A stretch of DNA of 64,000 nucleotides from an uncultured Saprospiraceae bacterium. GTDB taxonomy: Bacteria; Bacteroidota; Bacteroidia; Chitinophagales; Saprospiraceae. The position numbers and the translations under genes are program-made. The notes below the pieces were generated by a model. The model was not told the origin of the DNA and did not search any database. It worked only from the letters and a program-made list of their open reading frames with translations. The stretch covers positions 27,787 to 91,786 of the forward strand of contig CALDEM010000001.1 in the NCBI GenBank assembly GCA_937942435.1, in the 5' to 3' direction. This document shows positions 1 to 8,858 of this stretch, piece by piece (the first letter of the stretch is position 1; each line of letters opens with the position of its first letter).

Positions 1-62
1 CGACTATCGTGGTAGCCAGAGGGATGAAAAAAATCAAAGATCCACAACAAATCGAAAATTAG
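1..62 (+). CDS. 3' end of an unidentified gene (partial)
   Basis: One reading frame is open from the left edge to a TAG at 60-62 and gives about 19 residues ending KKIKDPQQIEN. It stops 20 bases before the ATG of the arginine-deiminase-like gene, a spacing typical of genes in one operon. The piece is too short to assign a family. The frame of the downstream gene is also open to the edge, so this call rests only on the plausible basic C-terminus and the spacing. Confidence 0.4.
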   Translation, partial: TIVVARGMKKIKDPQQIEN

Positions 63-82
63 AAAACCCATCTGCTGACTTT

Positions 83-967
83 ATGAAAAACACTACTGCC
101 CATTCTGAATACGGTCAACTCAAAAGTCTTTATCTCAAATCTGTCAGCGAAGGATTTATCAGTCAATCCCAATTGACAGACTTATGGAAAGATCTCAACT
201 ATATACATGAGCCTTCATACCAAGAAGCAATCTCAGAGTACGCCACTTTTGTAAATATCTTAAGACAGACGGGCTGCGAAATCATATTCTTAGATGAGCA
301 TGATGCAACAGGTCCAGACTCTATATACTGCCGAGATGCAAGCATAGCAACCGATCATGGCATGATCATATGTAACATGGGCAAGTCACAAAGATCAAGA
401 GAACCACATGCTCAAGAAGAACGATTTGAAAAAGAAAAAATAAACATCCTTGGCAGAATAGAAAGTCCCGGAACAGTAGAAGGCGGTGATGTTGCATGGT
501 TGGATGAGCATACACTAGCAGTAGGTCATGGCTACAGAACCAATGAAGAAGGCATCAGACAATTAGAAAATATACTAAAGCCAAAAGGAATCAATATTAT
601 AAAAGTAGATCTTCCACATTATAAAGGACCAGAGGATGTCTTTCACTTGATGTCTATATTAAGTCCAGTTGATAAGGACCTTGCGGTTATATATTCTCCA
701 TTAATGCCAGTCAGTTTTAGAAACGAACTATTGCGCAGAGATTATAAATTAGTAGAGGTGCCAGATGAAGAGTTTGAATCCATGGGCTGTAACGTCTTGG
801 CCTTATCTCCGCGCAATTGTGTACTTGTTGATGATAATCCTGTTACAAAGTTTCGATTACAAAACGCAGGCTGCACTGTACACGAGTATGCTGGCCTTCA
901 TGTTAGCGTCGCTGGTGGAGGTGGTCCTACTTGCTTGACCAGACCGATATCAAGAGGTAAGTCTTAG
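83..967 (+). CDS. Arginine deiminase-fold hydrolase (DDAH / amidinotransferase family)
   Basis: A 294-residue cytoplasmic protein with the pentein fold of dimethylarginine dimethylaminohydrolases and amidinotransferases. These enzymes attack a guanidinium carbon with a cysteine and release, for example, citrulline and an amine. The expected catalytic residues are visible: Asp in CRD (about 85), EGGD (133-136), His188 in VFHLM and the nucleophile Cys284 in GGGPTCLTRP. The length fits the DDAH-like branch. No signal peptide is present. The exact substrate (arginine, methylarginine or another guanidino compound) cannot be told from sequence. It converges on the next gene, with one base between the stop codons. 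Confidence 0.82.
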   Translation: MKNTTAHSEYGQLKSLYLKSVSEGFISQSQLTDLWKDLNYIHEPSYQEAISEYATFVNILRQTGCEIIFLDEHDATGPDSIYCRDASIATDHGMIICNMGKSQRSREPHAQEERFEKEKINILGRIESPGTVEGGDVAWLDEHTLAVGHGYRTNEEGIRQLENILKPKGINIIKVDLPHYKGPEDVFHLMSILSPVDKDLAVIYSPLMPVSFRNELLRRDYKLVEVPDEEFESMGCNVLALSPRNCVLVDDNPVTKFRLQNAGCTVHEYAGLHVSVAGGGGPTCLTRPISRGKS

Positions 968-968
968 A

Positions 969-1937
969 TTATGACAAAGACATCCCAATCTTTTCTAATA
1001 GTGCTTTCGTAGCTTTGATACCTTCCTCTTCAGTTTTATCACTTCCTTCATACTCGATGCCTATGTAGCCATCGAAACCCGCATCTTTAACAATCTTTAA
1101 CATCTTAGAGTAGTCGATCATTACCTGATCTCCTGACTCATCAAACATATAAGACTTAGCGCTTACGCCTTTAGCAAAAGGCAGCATCTCCCTAACCCCA
1201 TCATATAAGTCATACGCTTCTTCACAAGAACCATCCTGTGTACTCCCCCACTTTGCTGAGAGACAGAAGTTTCCAAAGTCTGGCAAGGTACCACAATTAG
1301 AAAGTCCGATCTCTTTTATAATCTTAGCAACCCAAGATGGATCTGAAGAATACAATCCATGATTTTCAATCAGCACATTGATCGCACTCTCAGACGCATA
1401 TTCGCATAGTCGTCCCAGACCATCCACCATCGCACTGCCTACATCTTCCTTACTCCCATCACCAAATGCATTGATCCTGATAGAATGACATCCCAGCATC
1501 GCAGCAGCATCGACCCATTTGTGATGATTAGTTACTGCAGTAGACCTTTGAGCATCATCGGTATTACCCAGATCACCTTCATCATCTACCATGATCAAAA
1601 GACTCTGTACATCTTGATCTTCTGCCTGCTTTCTCAAGCTACGCCAGTAAGCAGCATCTTTGACCTTATCGACATAAAACTGATTAACGTATTCTACAGC
1701 TCCTATGCCAAACTTCTGCCTTGCAGTAAGCGGAAATAAAGATGGGTCTTCTTGCTTTGCTTCGATAGAACGGTGCAGGGACCACTGAGCCAAGGAGATA
1801 TTAAAAAAGAGTTGCTTAGTCATTAATTCATTCTCCATTTTTGGTTTTTCATGCTTACAAGCCGCAGTTGCAAAGGTTGATATTCCTAGAACCCCTATGG
1901 AACTATTTTTAATAAACGATCGCCTTTTAGTTTTCAT
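969..1937 (-). CDS. Sugar phosphate isomerase/epimerase-like TIM-barrel lipoprotein
   Basis: A 322-residue protein of the xylose isomerase-like TIM-barrel superfamily (AP_endonuc_2 fold), related to hydroxypyruvate isomerases and sugar epimerases. The N-terminus has a twin-arginine-like start (KRRSFIKN), a hydrophobic stretch and a lipobox-like ATAAC, so export by Tat and lipid anchoring are likely. Family metal and strand motifs are visible: IRINAFG near the middle, VLIENHG (Glu ligand), LPDFGNF (Asp/His region) and GYIGIEYEG near the end. Secreted members of this family are common in Bacteroidota and Planctomycetota, usually of unknown substrate. It is a single gene converging on the DDAH-like gene. 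Confidence 0.8.
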   Translation of the reverse strand: MKTKRRSFIKNSSIGVLGISTFATAACKHEKPKMENELMTKQLFFNISLAQWSLHRSIEAKQEDPSLFPLTARQKFGIGAVEYVNQFYVDKVKDAAYWRSLRKQAEDQDVQSLLIMVDDEGDLGNTDDAQRSTAVTNHHKWVDAAAMLGCHSIRINAFGDGSKEDVGSAMVDGLGRLCEYASESAINVLIENHGLYSSDPSWVAKIIKEIGLSNCGTLPDFGNFCLSAKWGSTQDGSCEEAYDLYDGVREMLPFAKGVSAKSYMFDESGDQVMIDYSKMLKIVKDAGFDGYIGIEYEGSDKTEEEGIKATKALLEKIGMSLS

Positions 1938-2049
1938 AAAGTGAAAATAGACAATTATAATTCTATGGCTTTCTAAAAGTTAAGAGATAGAATATTCTTT
2001 TTTTCACATATTAATTCTTAACTTTCTATTCACCGCATGGTATGTTGCG

Positions 2050-2111
2050 CAGGACAGCTTTAAAGTCCTGAGGAGGTAGTTAAGAGAAGCGGATCATCTT
2101 ATTAAAACTAC
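2050..2111 (+). promoter_or_regulatory. Two small hairpins in the leader of the CBS gene
   Basis: A perfect six-pair stem CAGGAC/GTCCTG (2050-2055 with 2065-2070) is followed by a second possible stem GTAGTT/AACTAC (2076-2081 with 2106-2111) that ends four bases before the ATG at 2116. They could form a structured leader that affects translation of the CBS protein. No known riboswitch was recognised. Stems this short can occur by chance in AT-rich DNA. Confidence 0.25.
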
Positions 2112-2115
2112 TTGC

Positions 2116-2580
2116 ATGAAGAATTATCAACAAAAGTCAATAACCGAAGAGAAGAAAGACTTAAAGATCAATGCTCCTTTGGTTACAGAATACATGACAA
2201 GAGAGCTCATCACGTTTGGACCACAAGAGCCAATTAGCAAAGTTATCCAATCACTACTTACCAATAGAATCAGTGGCGCTCCCGTAATAAACGATGATGG
2301 AAAAGTCGTCGGCCTAATCGATGACAAGGATTGTCTCAATGTCTTGATCGGACAGGCCTACTACAACAATCCAGCTAATCAAAGTACAGTTGCCCACTAT
2401 ATGTCCGACGTCATGAAGAGTGTATCAACAGATGATAACATAGTGGATATAGCCAATATTTTCTTGACTTCTAAATACAAGCGTCTTCTCGTGATCAGTC
2501 ACGATGGTAAGCTAGCAGGACAGATCAGTAGAAGAGATATACTCAGAGCTATAAAAGATATCAATGCGAGCACCTGGTAA
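2116..2580 (+). CDS. CBS-domain pair protein
   Basis: A 154-residue soluble protein made almost entirely of two CBS domains (about residues 25-80 and 90-148), which together form a Bateman module that binds adenine nucleotides or related ligands. The first shows VTEYMTRELITF and GAPVINDDGKVVGLI; the second shows VAHYMSDVMKSVS and KRLLVISHDGKLAGQISRRDIL. No effector domain is fused, so it probably acts by binding a partner protein. The 16-residue N-terminus is polar. It is monocistronic, with its own leader, and converges on the deacylase gene. The family is certain; the role is not. Confidence 0.88.
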   Translation: MKNYQQKSITEEKKDLKINAPLVTEYMTRELITFGPQEPISKVIQSLLTNRISGAPVINDDGKVVGLIDDKDCLNVLIGQAYYNNPANQSTVAHYMSDVMKSVSTDDNIVDIANIFLTSKYKRLLVISHDGKLAGQISRRDILRAIKDINASTW

Positions 2581-2596
2581 GTTTTCTAATTTCATA

Positions 2597-4180
2597 CTAC
2601 TCACTCTTTGTGTAAGCAGGACCTCTTAATATAACGCCATATCGTTCATTAGATAAAGCATCATCTCTTAAGGCGATCTTACCGTTGAGCATCACTAGCT
2701 CTATACCCTCTGGATACTGATGAGGTTTTTCAAAAGTAGCTTTGTCGATGATGCGCTCCTCATCAAAGAGGACAAGATCTGCTTTATAGCCTTCTTTAAT
2801 CAAACCTCGATCGTCAAGTCCCATCCTTGCTGCTGGTAAAGAAGTCATTTTTCTAATCGCCTCCGCGATGGTGATGACCTTCTCATCACGTGCGAAGTGT
2901 CCGATCACTCTTGGAAATGTACCATGTACCCGTGGATGAGGAAATCCCTTTTCAAAAGCAGTGATGCGCCCATCTGATGCGATGATGGTCTGAGGATGTG
3001 CCATGATTCGTTTTACATCTTCTTCTGACATTGCATGATAGATGGCACTTGCACCTCTGTGCAATTGCGCTTGGATCACAAGCTCAGCCCCACTCTCTCC
3101 TGTCGGTTGCATACCTTCTTGGATAGCCCAATCATACAACGTCTTACCTTCTAGCTCAGGTTTCCAATCAAACTTTGCCAACTGGATGCGCTTTAAGTCT
3201 CCTCCACCTCTATCATTCATGATGTTGTAGACGATACCTGCTTTTATACTATCTCTTAGGTCTGGATCAGCACATCGCTTTGCAAACGCCTCGTATCGCC
3301 CTCCTTCCAGTGACCAAGGGGGTATGAGAACAGATATGCTTGTATAACTTGCAGTATAGGGGTATTGATCAACCATAACATCTAACCCCAGTGCTCTTGC
3401 ACTATCAACCATCTTTAAAGTCTCCACACTCTTACCCCACATAGGAAGTCCGATCGCTTTATGATGCGTTAAGACGACTGGTATATCTGCTTCTTCTGCG
3501 ATAGTGATGGCTTCACTGACGCCTTCGATCAGTCCCAAGCCTTCTTCTCGCAAATGAGAAGTATAGATACCACCGTGGTTGGCTGCTTCTTTTGAAAGAG
3601 CTACAACTTCACCGATTTTTGCAAAAGTGCCAGGCAAGTATTTTAAACCTGTTGATATACCAAAAGCACCTTCCTTCATAGCTTGGTTGACCAGAGTCTT
3701 CATACTGTCTAACTCAGCTTCACTTGGTGCTCTTCCTTCTAATTGCATGACATTAGATCGGACGCTGTTATGTCCGATTAGATATCCAACGTTGATCCCT
3801 ATGCCTTCATCAGAGAGAGAAGTAAGGTATTGATCTATCTTGATGGGAGAACTTCCATCTGGTCCACCCAAGGCAGTGGTAACGCCCATATGGAGTGCAC
3901 TCTCAGCAGAAGGGATTGTTGGTAGCGGCTCAAGGTGAGCATGGAGATCTATAAAACCTGGAGAGAGACTTTTGCCAGCACCATCGATCACTGCACATGA
4001 CGTACATGAGATATCTTCTCCAATTTTTATAATTTGATCGCGATCTATGATCACATCTCCTCTATATGGAGTCGATCCAGATCCATCATATATCTTGACA
4101 TTAGAAATTAGAAAGGAGCCATTCTGATCTGCACAAGAGCTCAACCAGAAAAAAGCAAAAAGTACAATTGGAAATCTCAT
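2597..4180 (-). CDS. N-acyl-D-amino-acid deacylase-type amidohydrolase (lipoprotein)
   Basis: A secreted amidohydrolase-superfamily enzyme of the D-aminoacylase group, which hydrolyses N-acyl-D-amino acids. The frame could open upstream at 4222, but the ATG at 4180 begins a clean signal peptide ending in the lipobox LSSC, so that start is preferred (527 residues). Metal-binding HAH occurs in GFIDLHAHLEP, a Cys/Lys-position region lies mid-protein, further His/Asp ligands appear in HLREEG, THHKAIG and ASDGR, and the C-terminal GYKADLVLFD with VMLNGKIAL is typical of the family. Lipid anchoring suggests it works on D-amino-acid derivatives or peptides in the periplasm. It follows the class II aldolase gene in the same direction. 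Confidence 0.85.
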   Translation of the reverse strand: MRFPIVLFAFFWLSSCADQNGSFLISNVKIYDGSGSTPYRGDVIIDRDQIIKIGEDISCTSCAVIDGAGKSLSPGFIDLHAHLEPLPTIPSAESALHMGVTTALGGPDGSSPIKIDQYLTSLSDEGIGINVGYLIGHNSVRSNVMQLEGRAPSEAELDSMKTLVNQAMKEGAFGISTGLKYLPGTFAKIGEVVALSKEAANHGGIYTSHLREEGLGLIEGVSEAITIAEEADIPVVLTHHKAIGLPMWGKSVETLKMVDSARALGLDVMVDQYPYTASYTSISVLIPPWSLEGGRYEAFAKRCADPDLRDSIKAGIVYNIMNDRGGGDLKRIQLAKFDWKPELEGKTLYDWAIQEGMQPTGESGAELVIQAQLHRGASAIYHAMSEEDVKRIMAHPQTIIASDGRITAFEKGFPHPRVHGTFPRVIGHFARDEKVITIAEAIRKMTSLPAARMGLDDRGLIKEGYKADLVLFDEERIIDKATFEKPHQYPEGIELVMLNGKIALRDDALSNERYGVILRGPAYTKSE

Positions 4181-4301
4181 CTCAAGTCTTTTAGCGCTTA
4201 AAAGATAGAGAATAAAACCCAAAGCAAACCTATATCTGAATGATTAGAACTTACTCCTCATTTATAACATTTGCCTGGAGCGGTCGATACTCAACGACAG
4301 A

Positions 4302-5084
4302 TCAATCCAACAAATCAGGAAACGCAGCAACAATATCCTGCCAGATAGGCTGATAACTAAACCAACCTGCGATTGGAAATCCAACTTCAAAATCTCTAGT
4401 CTTAGCTGCTGTCTCATGATCGATCACATGAATCTTGCTTCCTGTTGCTTCAGCTATCATCTGTGCTTGACAGCATCGCTCCATAGATATGAACCACCAC
4501 GCTACTTCTTCGACAGAACCTCCAGCAGTCAACAAGCCATGATTTTTTAGGATGGCTGCTTTCTTATCTCCCAGTGCTTCTGCTATGCGATCACCTTCTT
4601 CAGAATCATTGACAACGCCACCATAATCATCATATAGACCATGATCTTGATAGAATGCACAGGCATCTTGTGTGATTGGGTCAAGCGTTCTGGCCAGACA
4701 AGACCATGACTTGCCATAGATAGAGTGCGCATGAGCAGCAGCAACTGCATCAGGGCGAGCGATATGTATACGAGAGTGGATAGCGAACGCTGCCTTGTTG
4801 AGCATCTTATGCTTTCCCTCTACAATCTCTCCTTCTTCATTGACAAGGATTAGGTCTGATACCTTGATTTTATTAAAAGAAACGCCAAATGGATTGACCC
4901 AAAAGTGATCTGTTTTCTCAGGGTCTCGCGCAGTGATATGACCCGCAACGCCTTCTGAAAATCCGAATTTTCCAAATACTCTAAACGCTCCTGCTAATTG
5001 CTGCTTACGATGTAATCTTTCATCTTCTATCGATCTCGGAGCTGGCAACATCGCTTCGAGTCCTGGAGGGTTTGCTACTGCCAT
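4302..5084 (-). CDS. Class II aldolase/adducin family protein
   Basis: A 260-residue soluble class II aldolase/adducin-domain protein. Bacterial members are zinc-dependent and cleave sugar phosphates such as fuculose phosphate, or decarboxylate related compounds. Visible motifs are the N-terminal SEGVAGHITARDP, the metal-binding pair AAAHAHS, and the third His in ILKNHGLLTAGGSVEEVAW. The long N-terminus and the FYQDHGLYDDYGG segment resemble the widespread, poorly characterised branch seen in many soil and marine bacteria rather than FucA or AraD. It is divergent from the hydroxyacid dehydrogenase gene and upstream of the deacylase. The specific substrate is unknown. Confidence 0.85.
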   Translation of the reverse strand: MAVANPPGLEAMLPAPRSIEDERLHRKQQLAGAFRVFGKFGFSEGVAGHITARDPEKTDHFWVNPFGVSFNKIKVSDLILVNEEGEIVEGKHKMLNKAAFAIHSRIHIARPDAVAAAHAHSIYGKSWSCLARTLDPITQDACAFYQDHGLYDDYGGVVNDSEEGDRIAEALGDKKAAILKNHGLLTAGGSVEEVAWWFISMERCCQAQMIAEATGSKIHVIDHETAAKTRDFEVGFPIAGWFSYQPIWQDIVAAFPDLLD

Positions 5085-5190
5085 ACTATCATTAGATCTC
5101 GTTAACTTATGTACACAATATAAAAATCATAACGCAACTATCCTTAGATCCACTAGACAGACTCAAGACATAATTAGTTAATTTCATCAG

Positions 5191-6144
5191 ATGAAAAAGA
5201 AGATACTCATCACTCATCCACTCAGCCCAAGTCGTATCCAAGCGTTGAGTCAATCACATCAAGTTGACTGCATCAGTCAGGTAGAAACTAAGTATCAAGA
5301 GGTTATGGATCGAGTAGATGGATATGACGCCATACTCTGTATAGGCATTCAGGCTGATCAACAGATTATGGACAAGGGCAACCGCCTACAGATCATCTCT
5401 AACTATGGTGTTGGATATGATAACATCGATGTCGCTTACGCCAAATCTAAGGACATCGCTGTCGCAAATACACCTATCTCCACCTCAAGAGCGACGGCCG
5501 AATATACGGTTGGCCTCATCATAAGTCTACTTAGAAAAATCACAATTAACGACAAAAAATTACGCCAGGGACAACTCGCCAGTTGGTCATCTTCTGTGCA
5601 ATCTGGCAACTCACTTTATGGGAAGACGCTTGGCATATTTGGCATGGGTCGTATCGGCAAGGAGGTAGCACTCATGGCAAAGGCTTTTGGGATGGAGCTA
5701 ATCTACTACAGCAGAACGAAGCTTGATACTGCTGAGGAGGAGCTATATGATGTGCGCTATGTTTCATTTGACAACCTCATGTCTACAAGTGATATAGTCA
5801 GCATACATGCTCCCTATACCGCAGAAACTCATCACATCATTGATGCGAAGAAACTGGGTCTCATGAAGCAAGACTCATGGATAATCAATACTGCTAGAGG
5901 AGGACTCATCGACCATGACGCTTTGGTCAACATATTAGAAAGTAAGAAGATCAAAGGAGCAGCATTGGATGTATTTCCAGAGGAGCCCGTGATCCCTTCC
6001 CAATTACTAACGATGGATCATGTTATCCTTAGTCCTCATAATGGCACTGGGACTTACGAAGATAGGGCTGCGATGTTCGCAGAGTCCTTTGACAATATCA
6101 TAGCCTTTTTTGAAGGGCGTGAGATGAGTGGGAAGGTTTGTTGA
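5191..6144 (+). CDS. D-2-hydroxyacid dehydrogenase (glyoxylate/hydroxypyruvate reductase-like)
   Basis: A 317-residue NAD(P)-dependent D-isomer-specific 2-hydroxyacid dehydrogenase, which reduces 2-oxoacids such as glyoxylate or hydroxypyruvate. The split catalytic domain surrounds a Rossmann domain with the nucleotide motif LGIFGMGRIGKEVA (about 150-163). The catalytic triad is visible: Arg in NTARGGLID, Glu in DVFPEEPV and His in ILSPHNGTGT. Length is normal. It may share a transcript with the M1 aminopeptidase gene 79 bases downstream, although the functions are unrelated. The preferred 2-oxoacid cannot be assigned from sequence. Confidence 0.88.
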   Translation: MKKKILITHPLSPSRIQALSQSHQVDCISQVETKYQEVMDRVDGYDAILCIGIQADQQIMDKGNRLQIISNYGVGYDNIDVAYAKSKDIAVANTPISTSRATAEYTVGLIISLLRKITINDKKLRQGQLASWSSSVQSGNSLYGKTLGIFGMGRIGKEVALMAKAFGMELIYYSRTKLDTAEEELYDVRYVSFDNLMSTSDIVSIHAPYTAETHHIIDAKKLGLMKQDSWIINTARGGLIDHDALVNILESKKIKGAALDVFPEEPVIPSQLLTMDHVILSPHNGTGTYEDRAAMFAESFDNIIAFFEGREMSGKVC

Positions 6145-6223
6145 GTTCGTTATCTAAAGTAGACTCGAGTTTTGACAATCAAGAACTATTGTTATCATTG
6201 ATGTCTAACAAGAATATCATATC

Positions 6224-8758
6224 GTGGACAACTTAGTTAAGCTCTCTATCATATCTCTTTTGATTCTACTGATCAGCTGTACTCCAGATCAACAATTAGA
6301 AGTCGTCCCTGGTGTATCGCTCACGCTTGCACAGTATCGAAAAGAACACATCACTGATCTCGACTATCAACTTTCTTTTGATATCCCAGCAAACCAATCT
6401 GAGTCAATAGCTGGGATGACTGTCATATCGTTTCAACTGGATGACATAGACCAAGACTTACAGATAGATTTTAAAGAAGACAAAGATCACTTACATAAGA
6501 TATCAGTTAATCAGCAAGAGATCGAGATAGACTTCCGTGAGGAGCACATCCTGATATCCAAGGACAAATTAGAAATAGGTACTAATGAGATCAGCATAAA
6601 CTTCACTGCTGGCAATCAAAGTCTTAATCGCAACGATGATTATCTATACACACTTCTTGTACCAGATCGGGCTAGGACAGTCTTTCCCCTTTTTGATCAA
6701 CCCAATCTCAAAGCCACTTACACCTTAGATCTTACTATCCCTACAGGTTGGAAAGCACAAGCTAATGGACCGTTGATCACCACAAAGGATTTATCCAATG
6801 GCAAATCGAAATTAGCATTTGGCAAAACTAAGCCTATAAGTAGTTATCTGTTTGCATTCACGGCAGGCGCATATAAAAGCGCAACATCAGATAATGGGAA
6901 GATGACGATGTTATATAGAGAAACTGATGAGGATAAGGTAGAGCGTAACATACCTGAGATATTTGAATTACATCAAGCATCACTCGATTGGCTCGAAGAT
7001 TATACTCAGATAGACTACCCTTTTCAAAAGTTTGATTTTGCACTCATTCCTTCTTTCCAATATGGTGGTATGGAGCATGTCGGCGCTATCTTTTATAATG
7101 AGCGATCACTTATGTTGGATGAAGAAGCAAGCATCAACCAAAAGCTGCGTCGTGGTTCGTTGATCGCTCATGAGACGGCACATATGTGGTTTGGTGATTT
7201 GGTTACGATGGATTGGTTTGATGATGTGTGGTTAAAGGAAGTGTTTGCCAACTTTATGGCTGCAAAGATTGTCAACCCTTCATTTCCAGAAGTGGATCAT
7301 GACTTAAGATTCTTATTAGCACACTACCCTACTGCTTATGGCATAGACCGATCTAGCGGTAGTCATCCTATCCAACAAGAACTTCCTAACCTGAACAATG
7401 CTGGGACCTTATATGGAGGCATCATCTATCAAAAAGCACCAATCGTCATGCGCATGCTTGAGCGCTTGATTGGCGCCTCTTCTTTTCAAGAAGGACTCCA
7501 AGAATATCTAGCTACTTATAGTTTTAACAATGCGACTTGGGATGACCTGATATCCATCATGCAAAAAAGAACCCAAGTCGACCTTGAACAATGGAATATC
7601 GATTGGGTCAAAAGTGCTGGTCGGCCCACCTTAGAGATTGAAAAGAATGAATCTAATATCACTTACAATAACGCAAGTACTACAAAAATATGGCCTCAAC
7701 AAATAGTTGCCGCGCAAGCAACTGACAACAAAAGAGTCAACACGAGCAGCCTAACCATAGAAGGGCAATCTGCAGAACTACAAATAGAGAAAGGAGCAAC
7801 TCTTTATAATTACAACTATAAAGGCGAAGCCTACGCCTACATCAAAGCACCACAACAAGAACTGCTGCAGACATTGGAAAAGGTCAATAATATAACTGAT
7901 GATCAAGAAAGAGCAGGACAATGGATGGCACTTTGGGAAGAGCTGCTTCATGGCAGACTGGAGAAGCAAGCTTATCTCAAACAACTACATGTTGCGATAT
8001 CAAACGAAAGCAACCCACTTGTACTTAATTATATCGCTTCACATGTCAGAACAGTTTACTGGAACTTAAGCGATCAAAGTGAAAGAGAAACCATCTCATC
8101 ACAATTAGAAAACAAGCTGTGGGAGCGACTTCAAAACGAAACTAACAACTCCTTGAAGCGAACAATCTACAATACCTACACTTCTATCGCTAATAGTGAA
8201 AGTGGAAGAGCCAATCTTGTAAGGCTTTGGAAAGATGATGCTCCAGAGATCGATCTTAGATTATCATCTCGTGATAAGGAATCACTTGTCTACGCCATCG
8301 GCGTAAGAGAGATTACTAGCGCCTCAGATATCTATGATCAACAAATAGAAAACTCTAGTAATCCAGATGATGTCAAACGGATGAACTTTGTAAGACCATC
8401 ACTATCTCCTGACGCTGATATCCGTGATGAGTTCTTTAATTCGCTTAAAGATGAATCAAACAGAAGTCAAGAAAGATGGGTACTTACAGCGCTGAATCAA
8501 TTACATCACCCATTGCGCCAAGCTACATCTAAGAAGTATGTTCTTCCTTCTTTAGAACTGATAGAAGAGATACAAACCACAGGTGACATCTTTTTTCCTA
8601 AGCGGTGGTTGGACAATACATTGGGACCATATAGAGATACAGCTACCAGAACAGTTGTCACAACATTTCTAGACTCGCATCCTGAACTTTCTAAAAACTT
8701 AAAAAACAAGATCAACCAAGCGGCTGACATATTGATGAGAACCAAACATGTCATCTAA
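6224..8758 (+). CDS. M1 family aminopeptidase (lipoprotein)
   Basis: An 844-residue zinc aminopeptidase of family M1 that removes N-terminal residues from peptides. It starts at GTG 6224, which gives a short signal peptide ending in a lipobox (LLISC), so it is probably anchored in the cell envelope. The exopeptidase motif appears as GGMEH, a variant of GAMEN, followed by HETAH (316-320) with the third zinc ligand Glu339 in WLKEVFANF, the canonical 18-residue spacing. The C-terminal 400 residues are the helical ERAP1-like region. It probably works with other secreted peptidases of this window in peptide scavenging. Confidence 0.9.
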   Translation: MDNLVKLSIISLLILLISCTPDQQLEVVPGVSLTLAQYRKEHITDLDYQLSFDIPANQSESIAGMTVISFQLDDIDQDLQIDFKEDKDHLHKISVNQQEIEIDFREEHILISKDKLEIGTNEISINFTAGNQSLNRNDDYLYTLLVPDRARTVFPLFDQPNLKATYTLDLTIPTGWKAQANGPLITTKDLSNGKSKLAFGKTKPISSYLFAFTAGAYKSATSDNGKMTMLYRETDEDKVERNIPEIFELHQASLDWLEDYTQIDYPFQKFDFALIPSFQYGGMEHVGAIFYNERSLMLDEEASINQKLRRGSLIAHETAHMWFGDLVTMDWFDDVWLKEVFANFMAAKIVNPSFPEVDHDLRFLLAHYPTAYGIDRSSGSHPIQQELPNLNNAGTLYGGIIYQKAPIVMRMLERLIGASSFQEGLQEYLATYSFNNATWDDLISIMQKRTQVDLEQWNIDWVKSAGRPTLEIEKNESNITYNNASTTKIWPQQIVAAQATDNKRVNTSSLTIEGQSAELQIEKGATLYNYNYKGEAYAYIKAPQQELLQTLEKVNNITDDQERAGQWMALWEELLHGRLEKQAYLKQLHVAISNESNPLVLNYIASHVRTVYWNLSDQSERETISSQLENKLWERLQNETNNSLKRTIYNTYTSIANSESGRANLVRLWKDDAPEIDLRLSSRDKESLVYAIGVREITSASDIYDQQIENSSNPDDVKRMNFVRPSLSPDADIRDEFFNSLKDESNRSQERWVLTALNQLHHPLRQATSKKYVLPSLELIEEIQTTGDIFFPKRWLDNTLGPYRDTATRTVVTTFLDSHPELSKNLKNKINQAADILMRTKHVI

Positions 8759-8836
8759 GGTTTTAAGCCGTTGAGCCTATAATTATCACCACAGAACAGA
8801 ACGCCTCTATTATAAATGGCTAATTGAGTATATTAC

Positions 8837-8855
8837 GATTGTTAAAACAACAATC
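8837..8855 (+). promoter_or_regulatory. Perfect 7-bp inverted repeat just before a start codon
   Basis: GATTGTT and AACAATC (8837-8843 and 8849-8855) flank a five-base spacer and end three bases before the ATG at 8859. In RNA this would be a small hairpin over the ribosome-binding region; in DNA it could be an operator. Only its position makes it notable. Confidence 0.25.
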
Positions 8856-8858
8856 ACA

